Source: Adiantum capillus-veneris (taxonomy: Eukaryota > Streptophyta > Polypodiopsida > Polypodiales > Pteridaceae). Taken from it: a DNA stretch of 64,000 bases. Of the stretch, positions 1 through 10,865 are shown in pieces. Every line of letters begins with the position of its first letter. Within the stretch, counting starts at the first letter, position 1. Under the pieces are notes generated by a model, which saw only the letters and a list, made by a program, of their open reading frames with translations, was not told where the DNA came from and did no database searches. Where the stretch lies: positions 139,130,398 to 139,194,397 of the forward strand of contig CM043958.1 in assembly GCA_014529385.2 (NCBI GenBank). The letters are read 5' to 3'. Both the position numbers and the translations under genes were made by a program.

Positions 1-1090
1 CTGATGTCGCTCCAGGAGGGGGAACTGCTGAGGAATTATGGGATTCACACCATTCTAGTCATTCCACGCAAGGGAGGTTGAATGGGCTGAGAGGAGGAGT
101 AGGTCTCATGGGTCTCAAAAATGTCATAAACATACTAATGAAAGTGAAGGAGGTAGAAGAAGTCATTGACCATCACATAAGCTGGCTAAGAAGACAATAG
201 AAGACACAGTTTTAGAGATAGAGATACAGAGCTGTGATGTTGATAGTGACCAAATGTTATAGTAGGAATAAATCTAGAGACAAAAAGCGAGTACACAAAA
301 TAAAAGCCAATTGAAGCAATGAGCATTCTAATAATTTGAAGATTTCTTTCCCATTATTCAAGGTGGAAAAAGGGATGATCTTGACGTACACAATCAAGCC
401 TTTGAGCAATACACAGAGTTGAAGGATGTTGATGAAGATGAGTGGGGGAATACTTCCCACAAACATTGAAAGAAGCGGCTCAAAAATTATACTACTATTA
501 CCCAGCTTACCGACTTAAATCATAAAACAAGCTCATTAAGACCTTCAAGCTCAAATATTCAAATAACAAGGGGATGAAGATATTTTGTATGAGCTTGATA
601 AGATCAAGCAAGGAAAGTTGTCAATAAGGAGCTATGTGGAGAAAATCAAAGAGCTAACCATGCAATTTCAAAACCTCCCTCTAAGAAAAGAATGAGAGCT
701 TGGTTTTTTAAATGGATTTCGGAGTAAGAAATTGAGAGAGAAGGAAGTACCAACTCCAACTAAGAAGCTCAACGATTTGGTGCAGAGAGCACTAAAACAA
801 GAGCAACAAGCTAAGAAGGAAAGGGTCCATAAGAGAAGGCAGTCTAGGGATAGTGAGTCTTCTATTGAAGAAAGTCCTAGGTCTAGTTCTAGTTCCAATA
901 CGTCTGAAAGTGAATCACAAGACAAGGGTAAAGGAAAAAAGAAGGGGTCATGGACCAAAAAGATAGAGAATGTGAGGTCCCCAATCCCATCGACACCAAA
1001 AATGGGATGGTACCATTGACAGGCTCTAGGCCTACTAAGTCAGAGTCCTTAAACAAGAAAAATTCCAAGGAATTCACCCTTACCATTGAC
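1..1090 (+). pseudogene. Decayed Ty3/Gypsy-type gag fragment
   Basis: The best readable part is 560-1019. A helical capsid-like stretch (ELDKIKQGKLSIRSYVEKIK, then NLPLRKE) is followed by FLNGFRSKK and a Lys/Arg/Ser-rich tail with poly-Ser and acidic patches, which is usual for the C-terminal half of a plant retrotransposon gag. A gag packages element RNA into cytoplasmic particles. Several frameshifts and stops (for example the TGA right after PLRKE) show it is dead. The first 540 bases are more eroded and match no clear domain. Assignment to gag rests on composition and the capsid-like pattern, because no zinc knuckle is visible. The relic stops near 1090-1138, where sequence that may belong to the neighbouring minus-strand LTR begins. 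Confidence 0.5.
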
Positions 1091-1999
1091 AATGGTTTAG
1101 GCTTATAGCCCTAGAAAGAGACCTAGTCCTGTCTCGCAGTGGAAACGGGACCACAAAAAAAATTTCCGGCCCTATAACTTCATCATTCAGATTATGGTAT
1201 CCTTAGCTGACGCTTTTTTTCCCCTAACATATGTGAGGACACAGCCATTGGTGGATTCCTCTTCCAAGTGAAGAAGTATCTAAACGTTTTAGTGCACGAG
1301 AATACATAGTTACCCGACTAATCAGGTCCACCCGTCCATGATTGACAACCTTAGTCAATCCCCACTTACCACCCCGCACTCACACATGATTTCTGTGTTA
1401 TTTAATTACTACCACATTCTTTTCACAATTAAAACAATGATTCCTTTTAACTTTCACAAATGGATTTTATTAAAACAACCTTTGAAAAGAGTATCGAAGA
1501 CATTCTTTCAGCAAACAAACATCTTTAGACTTAAGACAAGGTACTGTCATTCTAAAATATCTCTGATCAGTACTGGCTTGTCTCAAGACCACCTATACAG
1601 GGGTGAAAAAACGGTACCCATTCCTTATTTATAAAAACCGGGGTGGAAAAAGCCATCACAAAGTCTGGGGGGCCCATACGCCAACCGGTTGCCCATACAA
1701 CTGGGCGGTTCCTCTAAGATAAACTTGAAATCTTAAGTAATATCCACAAACACAAACAAGCACGGGGTAAAGACTCCACGCGTGCTGAGGAAACCGACTC
1801 ATCCATGGCGGAATCGCCATCATTACTCATTACCTGGAGTAAAATATTTCCAAGGAATCAGAGGCATCTTGAGATAAGCTGTCTTAAGGATGGTCAAACA
1901 TTTCTTTCCTATTTACAATCATTGCTCGTTGGTTTCGTAGAAGTTACCTTCCGTTTACAGCCAGCTTATCCTTCCTAACCTTACGTATGCAATGCTAAC
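1091..1999. other. Non-coding stretch, LTR-like
   Basis: No credible protein is seen on either strand. On the minus strand a TATAAATAAGG-like promoter lies near 1625-1640, downstream of C/G-rich sequence, as in plant LTRs. I see no primer-binding site. Confidence 0.4.
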
Positions 2000-2209
2000 T
2001 TAAAAATGAACTTTAAAAGATTTTAAGTGAACAAAATAGAAATCCACTTGGGATTGCTCGTCCATGTGTTGTTGGGCGGGAGCCCGTAGACTTTCCTCCG
2101 TTGGCCTATGGCTAGGCCCAGCCTCATGGTCATTAGTGGCTTTATTTCTTTTGTTGCTAACATCCTCTTCCTCGGTAAGAGGATTTCCCCTGGTTCTCTT
2201 TGGAGCCAT
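2000..2209 (-). CDS. Short ORF resembling a gag N-terminus
   Basis: A 69-codon ORF starts with MAPKRTRGNPLTEEE and is basic, then acidic, with a Gln-rich end (APAQQHMDEQSQ). This composition is typical of the first residues of plant Ty3/Gypsy gag proteins. After DEQSQ the frame runs into AT-rich sequence that does not look coding, so only the first ~50 codons are likely genuine. A GT directly after that point could be a splice donor, though this is speculation. It has the same orientation as the chromovirus but lies downstream of its integrase. It could be the start of a tandem second copy or an exon within a long LTR/leader. Confidence 0.4.
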   Translation of the reverse strand: MAPKRTRGNPLTEEEDVSNKRNKATNDHEAGPSHRPTEESLRAPAQQHMDEQSQVDFYFVHLKSFKVHF

Positions 2210-2689
2210 GTCGACAGCCTTATAAAAAGACTTAATCGATTAGAAGTTTAATTGAATAATCTTTTTTTTTCCTTTTACCCAAAAATAAGGATTTTTGGAG
2301 TAAGTAGGTATCCTTGATAGTTAATTGGATGAGATATTCCTACTGTAACTTCTTTATACTATAAGTAATTTCCCATAATTACCATTTAATCAGGGAAACC
2401 CTTTAACTAGGTTTATCCTTAGTCTATATTCCATTTTAGCCTTAGTAAATTATAAATTTCTATCAGCTAATGGATTAATCACCCTAATTTGTAATTGGAT
2501 ATGTTCTATCTCTAGGATTTTTCATAAATTTGATTTATAACCTTTCCCTCCTATATTTATGGTCTAATTTAGGCAAAATTTTGCTGATAGTAATTTGTTA
2601 TACCAACTATTTATGTTGAGTTAATTTTCCCACCCTTCAATAGTGATTTTGGACCTCAGGTATTTATTTGGTAATTAGATAAATTCATT

Positions 2690-4090
2690 TACTAATTTCC
2701 TTTCTCTATTTCATACGCAAAATTGGTTACTTTTATTGAAGCTAAGTATTTAAACTATTTATCTGAGGTTGGGGTATTTATCATGGATTCCTCAAGGTGT
2801 GTTCTACTTCTGATAATTATATCAAAGGTTTTTGGATTAATTTACTATTTCTCCCTTTTATTTTTTCCTAAAAATAATGTAATTTTAATGAGATAATTAG
2901 GTAAACTAATTATTTGAGGCTAACATAATTATCATGGATTTCCTAAGGTTTGATTAACCTTTGATAAATAACTCAAAGCATTTAAAATCAATTTGCTAAT
3001 TTTCCTCTTTTAATTTGTCCTAAAAATAGAGTAATTATGCTAAAATAATTAGGTAAATTAATTATCTGAGCTTAAAATAATTATCAGAGTTCCCTAACAT
3101 GTGATTAACCTCTAATAAATAACTCAAAGCATTTTGAATCAATTTGCTAATTTCCCCCTTTTAATTTGTCCTAAAAATAGGGTAATTTTGCTAAAGTAAT
3201 TAGATAAATTTATTATCTGAGATTAACATAATTATCATGGATTTCTTAATATATGATTAACCTCTGATAAATAACTCAAAGAATTTTGAATCAATTGCTA
3301 ATTTTCTTCTTTTAATTTGTCCTAAAAATAGAGTAATTATGCTAAAGTAATTAGATAAATAAATTTTGAGCTTAAAATAATAATCACAGGTTTCCTAACA
3401 TGTAATTAACCTTTGATAAATAACTCAAAGCATTTTACGTCTATTTGTTAATTTTCCCCTTTTAATTTGTCCTAAGATTAGAGTAATTCTGCTAAAGTAA
3501 TTAGGTAAATTAATTATCTGAGGTTAAAATAATTATCACGGGTTTTCTAACATGTGATTAACCTTTGATAAATAACTCAAAGCATTTTGAATCAATTTAC
3601 TAATTTCTCCTTTTTAATTTGTCCTAAAACCAAAGTAATTATATTAAAATAATTAATTATTTGATGTTAACATAATTATCAGGGGTTTCTTAGCATGTGA
3701 TTAACCTCTGATAAATAACTCAAAGCATTTTGAATCAATTTGCTAGTTTCCTGCTTTTAATTTGTCCTAAAAACATGGTAATTTTGCTAAAGTAATTAGG
3801 TAAATTAATTATCTGAGATTAGCATAATTATCACGGATTTCCTAACATGTGATTTACCTCTGATAGATAACTCAAAGCATTTTGAATCAATGCTAATTTC
3901 CCCGTTTTAATTTATCCTAAAAACATAGTAACTCTGTTAAAATAATTAAATAAATTAATTATCTGAGCTTAACATAATTATCACAAGTTTTATAACATGT
4001 GGTTAACCTCTGGTAAATAACTCAAAGAATTTTGAATCAATTTGATTATTTTCTCATTTATTTTTCTCTAAAAACAGTGTAATTCTGCTT
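2690..4090. repeat. Tandem array, ~150-bp unit, about eight copies
   Basis: The phrase AATAACTCAAAGCATTT recurs at about 2971, 3122, 3273, 3423, 3575, 3718, 3870 and 4020, a period of 143-152 bp. Each copy also carries TTTTAATTTGTCCTAAAA and ATAATTATC. The units are diverged and AT-rich, and partial copies extend to about 2690 and 4090. The array sits inside the LTR-like interval of the chromovirus and has no coding potential. Confidence 0.85.
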
Positions 4091-4525
4091 AATTAATTAT
4101 GAAGATTACTCAAAAAATTACAAGATAATTTTCCTAACTTAATGACTGTCTAATGTAACTCTGATAATTATCTCAACTTAATCTAAACTTAATTAATATA
4201 TTTTCCATTAATTTAGGTTTAATATGGATAATTTCAGCCCTAATATGATATAATAATTAATTAGCTTAATATCCCCAAGCTTAATTACAACAATCAACAG
4301 AGAATATTTAATTAAGAGAGGATTTTTGAGTATACATAGGATTAATCTTTAATTTATTAAAAAAATAGGTTAACCTATCTTTGCTAATTAAGAAGGATTA
4401 GACTAATTACCGTTTAATTTAATCAACTAGAGCTTGATCTCTAGTGATTTCTGCGTAGCGGTCTCTCTAGATGAGAGAGAGTGTGTCAAGGCTCCGAGTC
4501 TAAATTTTATGAAGGAAAGGGGGTC

Positions 4526-4533
4526 TTTTTATA
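4526..4533 (-). promoter_or_regulatory. TATA box of the chromovirus LTR
   Basis: The minus strand reads TATAAAAAGACCCCC, about 475 bp inside the LTR edge at 5005. A GC-rich stretch follows and then AT-rich sequence. Spacing and context fit the U3/R boundary of a plant LTR. Confidence 0.55.
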
Positions 4534-5005
4534 GTTTTTCTAGGCCCCGGGCAGTTCCACGCAGGTTTTGACACCTCAAGCATGCCCTAGCTTCAAGGTA
4601 GCGCCATCTGCTACTATTTCTATCTCTGGCACGTTCCCCACAGCTCCACACTACCCCCACATATTCTAGAATCAATTTTGGTTGATTTTACTGATTTTTA
4701 ATGATGAAAATTGGAATATCAGTTAATTCTAGAACCTTAGGATAAGAAAGTCTTTGTTAATAATAATTACTGAAACCATCCAATTTTTATTAATTAATTG
4801 AATTCCTAATGTAACCTTCCAGGGCTCGTAACTTTTTCAGTTTTTATCAAATTCTGATTCTGAAAATTACTAACCATAGTAAAGCTCTGCTTATGATTCC
4901 AAAAATACCAATATCAGCCATGATTGAATCATTCAACAGTGGTTTTCAAGTTAATTTTCCAAGCTTTGTACAATTTTTAAGGTTTCGAAAACTGGAAACC
5001 TTACA

Positions 5006-5020
5006 ATCATCCCAACTTAA
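5006..5020 (-). other. Polypurine-tract-like site next to the LTR edge
   Basis: The minus strand reads AAGTTGGGATGAT immediately before TGTAAGG. This is the expected place for plus-strand priming, although the tract is short and impure. Confidence 0.45.
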
Positions 5021-5049
5021 GGAATTGAGATGTCTTCATCTCAACCGAA

Positions 5050-7184
5050 ATTGAGAAAATCTTTGAGAAGTGATACTTCATCCTCCTAAGTGGCGTCTTC
5101 AGTGGGGTGGTCTTTCCATTTTACTAAATGTTCTCTGATAACTCTGTTTCGTAGACTCCTTCCCTAGTGTCGAGAATACAATCTGGTTGGAGTTCAAGAA
5201 TTCCCTGTTTCTGCATCACAATCTATTCGTTATCTAGAGTGTGATTTGGATTTGGGATGTATGGTTTTAGAAGACTGATATGGAATACATTATGGACCTT
5301 GAGGTGCTTAGGTAGTTTTAGTTTGTAAGCTTGATCACTGATTACTTTAATCACTTCATAAGGTCCACAATATCTGGGGCTTAGTTTTTTGTATTTTCCC
5401 AAGGATAAAGTGCTTCTCTTTGGCCGTATCCTAAGGAATACTTTATCTCCGTGTTTGAAAAACCGATCAGACCATTTTTGATCAACATATTGTTTTTGGC
5501 AGTCCCTGGCCGCCTGAATGTCTTGTCTTATGGCTTTGGTTTGGGCATCCATCTCCTCCAACCATTTCTTTGAAGCTTCTACTCTTGTAGTAGGGTCAGA
5601 AAAGTTTAGGGGTGATATACATTCATACCCATAAAGAGCATTAAATGGTGACATCCCAATGCTTTTATGAAAGGATGAGTTATAGGCGAATTCCACCAGA
5701 GGAAGAAATTGGATCCATTTTCGGGGTTCTCTACTACAATAGGCTTTAAGGTTGTCTTCAATAACTTGATTCACTCTTTCCGTCTGGCCGTCTGTCTGAG
5801 GATGATAGGATGTACTGAAACATAGCTGGGTACCTAAGGATTCAAATATAGCTTTTCAGAATTTTGAAGTGAAATTTGCATCTCTGTCACTGACTATTCT
5901 CTCAGGAAGTCCGTGTAATCTGAAGATCTCCTTGATAAATAGACGGTTTATGTCTGATGCAGTGTAAGTTGTTTTTACAGGCATCAAATGGGATACTTTA
6001 GTTAGCATATCCACTACCACCATAATGGAGTCGTAACCCCGTTAAACAGTGGGAAGGCCTGTTACAAAATCCATGCTAATGAGTTCCCACTTCATTTGAG
6101 GAATGTCCAGAGGTTGAAGTTTTCCTGGCATCATTACTCGTTCAGCCTTAATCCTTTGACAGGAAAGACATTGTCTGATGTAGCGAAGTACATCTCCTTT
6201 CATTCTTGGCCAAAAATAGCTCTTCCTTATGGAATTAAGGGTCTTTGCATAACCAGGATGGCCGGCAACTGGAGCATTGTGTCCTTCATAAAGGATTAAC
6301 TCCTTTAATGTTGGATTCATAGGAATGTAAAGCCGATACTTATAATAGAGAATCCCATCATCAAGTGAATAATCCTTGATTCTGTCTTTCTCTTTCTCTT
6401 TTAGATCCTATTGATTGATAACCTGTAGAAGTTTGTGATAATCCTTATCTTCCAGGGAAGCTTCCTTAACCTTGTTTAGGATTGGATTGTCGACTATGGA
6501 AATAGCCCCAAGAAAAACCTTACGGCTAAGAGCGTCAGCAACCACATTCTCTTTCCCTGGTTTATATTTTATTTCAAAATCATATTCCTGTAAGAGTTCT
6601 ATCCATCTTCTCTGCCTCATGTTGCGTGTTGCTTGAGAGAAAATCCATTTTAAACTCTGATGATCGGTGATTAACTGGAACTTCCCCCCTAAAAGATAGT
6701 GCCTCCAAAGTTTTAGAGCATGGATGACAGCTAGGAGTTCCAGATCATGAGTTGGATAATTCAGCTCGTGGATTCTTAATTTTCGAGAAGTAAAGGCGAC
6801 TGGTCTTCCTTCTTGGTTTAAGACTCCTCCTATAGCAAGACCACTGGCATCTATTACTACTTCAAACTCTTGAGTGAAGTCAGGAAGTTTGAGTACATGG
6901 GCTGATGTGAGATTTTGTTTTAGTTTGAGGAAACAATCCTCCTGTTCTTTTTCCCATGTAAGTTTGGCTGTCTTTTTAAGTAGCTGCGTCAAGGGTGTGG
7001 CGATGACTGCATAATCTTTGACGAAGATTCTATACCATCCTGTAATGCCCAAAAATCCTCGAATCTCAATGACTGTTTTGGGTTGTGGCCAGTCTATTAT
7101 ATCTTTAATCTTTGCGGGGTCTACTGAAATTCCTTCAGGGTTTATTATAAAACCAAGATAACTAACTTTGGCTGTGAAAAACAC
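5050..7184 (-). pseudogene. Chromovirus pol: RT end, RNase H, integrase, chromodomain
   Basis: One reading frame runs from 7184 to 5223, broken only by stops near 6408, 6042 and 5855. The RT end reads [15 protein letters not shown]. RNase H shows VIDASGLAIGGVL, an ELNYPTHDLELLAVIHALK helix, TDHQSLKW and PGKENVVADALSRK. Integrase follows with an HHCC zinc finger (AGHPGYAKT, then CLSCQRIKAE) and the catalytic residues in [17 protein letters not shown] and GQTERVNQVIED, and then a GPY-type module (PRYCGPYEVIKV). From 5222 down a chromodomain remnant is readable (VIREHLVKWKDHPTEDAT) with one frameshift and a Trp-to-stop change. The chromodomain would steer integration to modified histones. The product is certainly inactive. 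Confidence 0.9.
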
Positions 7185-7791
7185 ACATTACTCATCTTGG
7201 CATATAACTGATGTTGCCGTAGAAGATGAAGTACTTTACGTACAACCTTCATGCTCTTTTTCATCCTTGGAATATACCAGGATATCGTCAAAAAACAGCA
7301 ACACAAAATCATCCAGATATTATCTGAATATATCCTCACCAACACAAAATCATCCAGATATTCTCTGAATATATCCTGCATGAGACGGTTAAAAGTAGCT
7401 AGAGCATTCGTAAGACCAAAAGGCATCACGATGAACTCATAATGCCCATACTGGGTGTTGAAAGCAGTTTTGTAAATATCTGCCTCCTTAATCCGGATTT
7501 GATGGTACCTCATATGAGATCAATTTTTGTGAATACCTTGGCTCCATGTAATCTATCAAGCAATTCATCGATGCGAGGAATAGGATACTTATTCTTTACC
7601 GATACTTGGTTAAGTCCCCTATAATCAATGCAGAGACGTAAAGATCCATCCTTCTTCTTTTGGAATAGAATAGGTGCTCCCCAAGGTGAAATGCTTGGTC
7701 TTATGAATCCTTGTTCAATAAGCTCATGAAGCTTTTGATTCAATAGCTTCAGGGAGGGACATTTTGTAGGGTCTTTTTGAAATTGGTTCAC
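7145..7791 (-). pseudogene. Chromovirus reverse transcriptase, frameshifted
   Basis: RT motifs appear in order: [49 protein letters not shown], then [12 protein letters not shown] and [15 protein letters not shown], leading to EYLDDF. The expected catalytic YLDD region is scrambled by a 41-bp tandem duplication (7300-7381) that changes frame. A further frameshift separates this part from the gag-protease ORF near 7740. The RT would copy element RNA into DNA in cytoplasmic particles. With the palm disrupted it cannot work. Confidence 0.9.
7300..7381. repeat. 41-bp tandem duplication inside the RT
   Basis: AACACAAAATCATCCAGATA starts at 7300 and again at 7341. The copies differ at one base (TATT[A/C]TCTG). 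Because 41 is not a multiple of three, the duplication shifts the RT frame next to its catalytic motif. Confidence 0.9.
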
Positions 7792-9271
7792 TACCTGGAA
7801 AGGTTTCTATTTCGTGGTCTATATCCCTTGGAGGAGGTAAATTTGAGAGATCTTCCGGAAATATATCCGAAAATTCCTTAAGCCATTCTGGAGTTGTGTT
7901 GTCCCTTGAATCATCTTCCTTATTGATTTTTACTACAAAGATCTGTTGCCCTTTGCGTAACCCCTTCAGAAGTCGACTAGCCTTAACTAAATGAGCCTTA
8001 GGCTTCCCATTTGATCCTTGTACTAATGTTTCTTCACCTAAGTGATTTTTGAAGGTTAAGTTCCCTAGAGCACAGTGAATTTGGGCTTTATTTTCGATTA
8101 ACCAATCCATTCCTAGAATGCCATCATAGATTCCTACTGGTAGAGTCCGAAAGTAAGATAAAGTAAGGGTTCCTCCTAGTTCAAACTCAACTTCCCCAAC
8201 TGTAAATTGAGATAGAACCTCTTTCTCATTTGCTAGTTCTACCACTAATTTCTTGGTGGGATATTGGTTCAATTTAAGTTTCCTTAAACATTTAAGGGAG
8301 AGAAAAGAGTGAGTGCTGCCACAATCTATAAGCAGTTCAAACTTTTCACCTTGTTTATTTGCTGTGGTTTGGATGACAACATACTGTTGCCGAGCTCCAG
8401 GGTTATCCATGGCGGCAAAAAGAGTAGCTCTTTCGTCTTCCTCATCCAGCAAGGTAGTCTCTCTTACTACAGCATAAGCTCTGGCTCCTCTACCTCTTCC
8501 TCCGCCTCGTACTCTATTTTCTCTACCTCTTTGATTATTTCCTTGTCTTATCTGAGTCTGAGGAGTGGTTCCGGCAGCAACTCTAGGATTTTTCCCCTCG
8601 GGGCATTGACTCTTGTAGTGTCCCATTCTATTGTATCCATAGCATCTGATGTTTGGAAAAGTCTGCTCTATAGTGGCTGCAGCTGACACTGCCCTTCGTT
8701 GGTTTCCTTGGTTGTAATTTCCTCTTGCTCTTCCTCTAAAGTTATTGTAGTTGTAATAGCTCCTTGCAGGGGGGTTTCCTTCAGCTGCAAGTGGTGTAGC
8801 TCTTAGAAGAGCATCTTGAATAGAGATGGGTCTCATAACTTCCAAGCGGGTACTTAAAGGTTTGTTTAGACCTTGACAGAAACGAGCAATCTGTTGTTCC
8901 ATAGTCATTGGTGGTGCATAACGTCGTAAAGACACATATTTGGTGTAGTACTCTTCCAAAGTAAGCCCTAACTGTTTGAGGGCGAAGAATTCATTCATTT
9001 TAATAGCTTGGTGAGCTGGAGGAAGATATCTTTCTTTCACTGCTTGCTTCATTCTTTTCCAGGAGGGACTAATGGAAGGGTTATCTCTACAGTATTGTTT
9101 CCACCAACCCTCAGAACTCACAAGCCACACCGATATCTTTTCAAGCATGGCTTGAACAGTGTGCAACACCACAACAGAACACAAACAAAGGTGGTTATCA
9201 AGCCATGTCAGGGCTAGGAGAACCACCAATACCACCAATTCATTAGCAATACCAAGATGAGAGTAGAACAA
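7724..9271 (-). pseudogene. Chromovirus gag and aspartic protease
   Basis: This is a 515-codon frame. Capsid (Retrotrans_gag) runs from about residue 55 to 165 with WWKQYCRDNPSISPSWKRMK and RRYAPPMTMEQQIARFCQGL. A Gly/Arg/Asn-rich nucleocapsid comes next, then a zinc knuckle whose second cysteine has become tyrosine (CYGYNRMGHYKSQC in place of C-X2-C-X4-H-X4-C). The retropepsin reads LLIDCGSTHSFL, so the usual Asp-Ser-Gly is Asp-Cys-Gly, followed by GILGMDWLIENKA. The first ~45 residues do not look like gag, and true homology probably starts near VQAMLEK. The frame shifts into RT at the low-coordinate end. Confidence 0.9.
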
Positions 9272-9540
9272 GAACGTCCAATCCGACTAGGACTGAAGCA
9301 CCACATCAAGAACAAGAACAAGAATGCAAAGAAAGGGTCCAAGGAGAGGAACAACTCGGGGGGTGCACTATGTAATCATGTTAATGTATAACGTGATTTC
9401 AAAGGGAGGGGTTTTGAAATACAAACGATTTAAGAAATTTAATTGGAAAAATTTCTTAAAATAAGGGGTCATTTTATTCATTTAGACATGTTAAAAGAGG
9501 GGTTTCTTTAATACTCTACGAACGCACGTTATATAGGGGG
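9272..9540. other. Junction between two Gypsy relics, non-coding
   Basis: Beyond the truncated chromovirus gag there is a purine-rich AAGAACAAGAACAAG stretch and then AT-rich sequence. I see no LTR edge, primer site or coding segment. Confidence 0.4.
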
Positions 9541-10262
9541 GTACTAAATGGTGAACCCCCCGAGAGGAACAATCACCTGCTAGACCAACCAAAAATTATG
9601 GATTAGGAGCACTCCTAGGGGAAAAACACCTACCATATTCTAGGCCAAAAAAGGCTCATAGAGGAGGATTAGGAGATCCTATGCCTAAAATAATGGATCA
9701 CCGTAGGATCAGGCCATCTCAAGTCTAGAAATAGGTTAACAAGAAATATTCATGGAATAGAGATCCTAGGGATCACGTGGGAGAATTTGTGCGTGTCATT
9801 ATAGATGAGGAAGTCCTAGACTTTTCAACACAATGTGCAGGATTTGGTCTAATCCTTGAAGAGGATGTTGCCACTTGGTTTGATTCCATAGAACATAGAG
9901 ATTTTGAGTCAATGGAGGAGGTGTTTGACGAATTTATCCAGGAATACTCTCAAAGAGGGATAGCTCACAACATCGTCTCGCAAATCCACAAATTCAAGCA
10001 GAAAGAAGGAGAATATGTACGAAAAGCAGCCTTACGATTGAAGATATACGTGAATTTATGTCTAGTAGAAGAATTGACAACCCAGTCAAGGCTCATGCTC
10101 ATCTTATCAAAGGAATTGAGGAACGCAGATCTCCAGAAAGACATTCATATGAAAAAGAGCCCCACATTGAATGAGTTGACAAAAGAGGCTCTCTACTTGG
10201 TAGAAGATAACTGTGTTGTCTACAAGTGTAAGGGCCTTCTCCTAGCCCTTATGCAAGGCTAA
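9541..10262 (+). pseudogene. Gypsy gag fragment (same family as elements C, D and E)
   Basis: From 9777 the frame reads VRVIIDEEVLDFSTQCAGFG, then EDVATWFDSIE, DEFIQEYSQRGIAHNIVSQI and HKFKQKEGEYVRKAALRLK, the Retrotrans_gag capsid. The same pattern occurs at 53430-54700, 32430-32780 and 49515-49784 in the window. Upstream, 9541-9776 is an eroded version of the N-terminal gag seen in element D at 53100-53370, including a matching stop-riddled linker. The relic stops after LVEDNC near 10230, where unrelated sequence begins. No zinc knuckle or pol follows, so this is an isolated piece. Confidence 0.8.
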
Positions 10263-10788
10263 CACATCTAAGCCACCAACTTAAAATATAAAAAAGAAAA
10301 AAGAAAATAATAGAAAGAAAAAAAAGTTCAAGAAAATTTGGGCTCAATTCAAGCACCAAAGTATACCCACAAGAGACTTTTGGCTTATGCCATGGGAACA
10401 TGGACATAACCAATGCATAGAAAATTAGCTCTTCATTTTGAGAAAAATTAGCATAAAGAAAAATATAATATAAGATAAGGGAGAAGGAAAACAAAAAAGA
10501 TAAAGAAGGAAAAGAGAAGATAACGATAAGGTGAGTAAGTAACTTGTTGAGAAAGTTTTGACAAGTGTCAGATAAGTTTTGATAAGTAAGATAAGTTATC
10601 AAAGAAAGGTAAGTTATAAAGATAAGGAAGATAAGCTATCAAGATAAGTGAAAGCACATATAAAAAATGTGCATAAAAAGAGGGCTTCGAATTCTCTTCT
10701 CATTTTTTGCTTTCCTCCTCCATTTTTAGGATGCAACTAGAGAGTAAGTTATAGAGAAGCTTGCGGAAGCCATAGCCAAGCCTCTTGA

Positions 10789-10791
<3 letters not shown>
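10263..10791. other. Purine-rich non-coding stretch with GATAAG motifs
   Basis: The plus strand is A/G-rich, and GATAAG/AGATAAG recurs many times between about 10500 and 10650. A TATA-like ATATAAAAAATG lies near 10660 and is followed by CT-rich sequence, so an LTR promoter is possible. No protein is seen. Confidence 0.4.

Positions 10792-10858
<67 letters not shown>
10792..10858. repeat. (CA)n microsatellite
   Basis: An uninterrupted CA/TG dinucleotide run of about 67 bp. The His-Thr or Cys-Val frames across it are artefacts. Confidence 0.97.

Positions 10859-10865
<7 letters not shown>

Larger units (their letters stand above)
1139..5005 (-). repeat. Probable 3' LTR region of the chromovirus, left edge unresolved
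   Basis: The right edge is well supported. Directly after the chromodomain relic the minus strand reads AAGTTGGGATGAT and then TGTAAGGTTTCC, the usual polypurine-to-LTR transition. A TATA box on the minus strand at 4526-4533 and an AT-rich body agree with an LTR. The left edge is a guess: TGGAAACGGGACC at 1139 would give the LTR an ...TTTCCA end and a length near 3.9 kb. A gag-start-like ORF (2000-2209) and a second minus-strand TATA-like site (about 1625-1640) lie inside this interval. The interval may therefore hold an LTR plus the start of a second tandem copy rather than one long LTR. Confidence 0.45.
1139..9271 (-). mobile_element. Ty3/Gypsy chromovirus, 5'-truncated, minus strand
   Basis: Reading from high to low coordinates, the domain order is gag, aspartic protease, RT, RNase H, integrase and chromodomain, which is the chromovirus order. 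It is followed by a short purine-rich stretch and then sequence starting TGTAAGGTTTCC on the minus strand (LTR edge at 5005). The 5' LTR, primer site and the start of gag are missing beyond 9271, so no target duplication can be tested. Decay is mainly stop codons of the TGG to TAG/TGA and CAA to TAA kind, as expected from deamination of methylated cytosines, plus a few frameshifts and one internal duplication. The lower boundary is uncertain. Confidence 0.8.
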
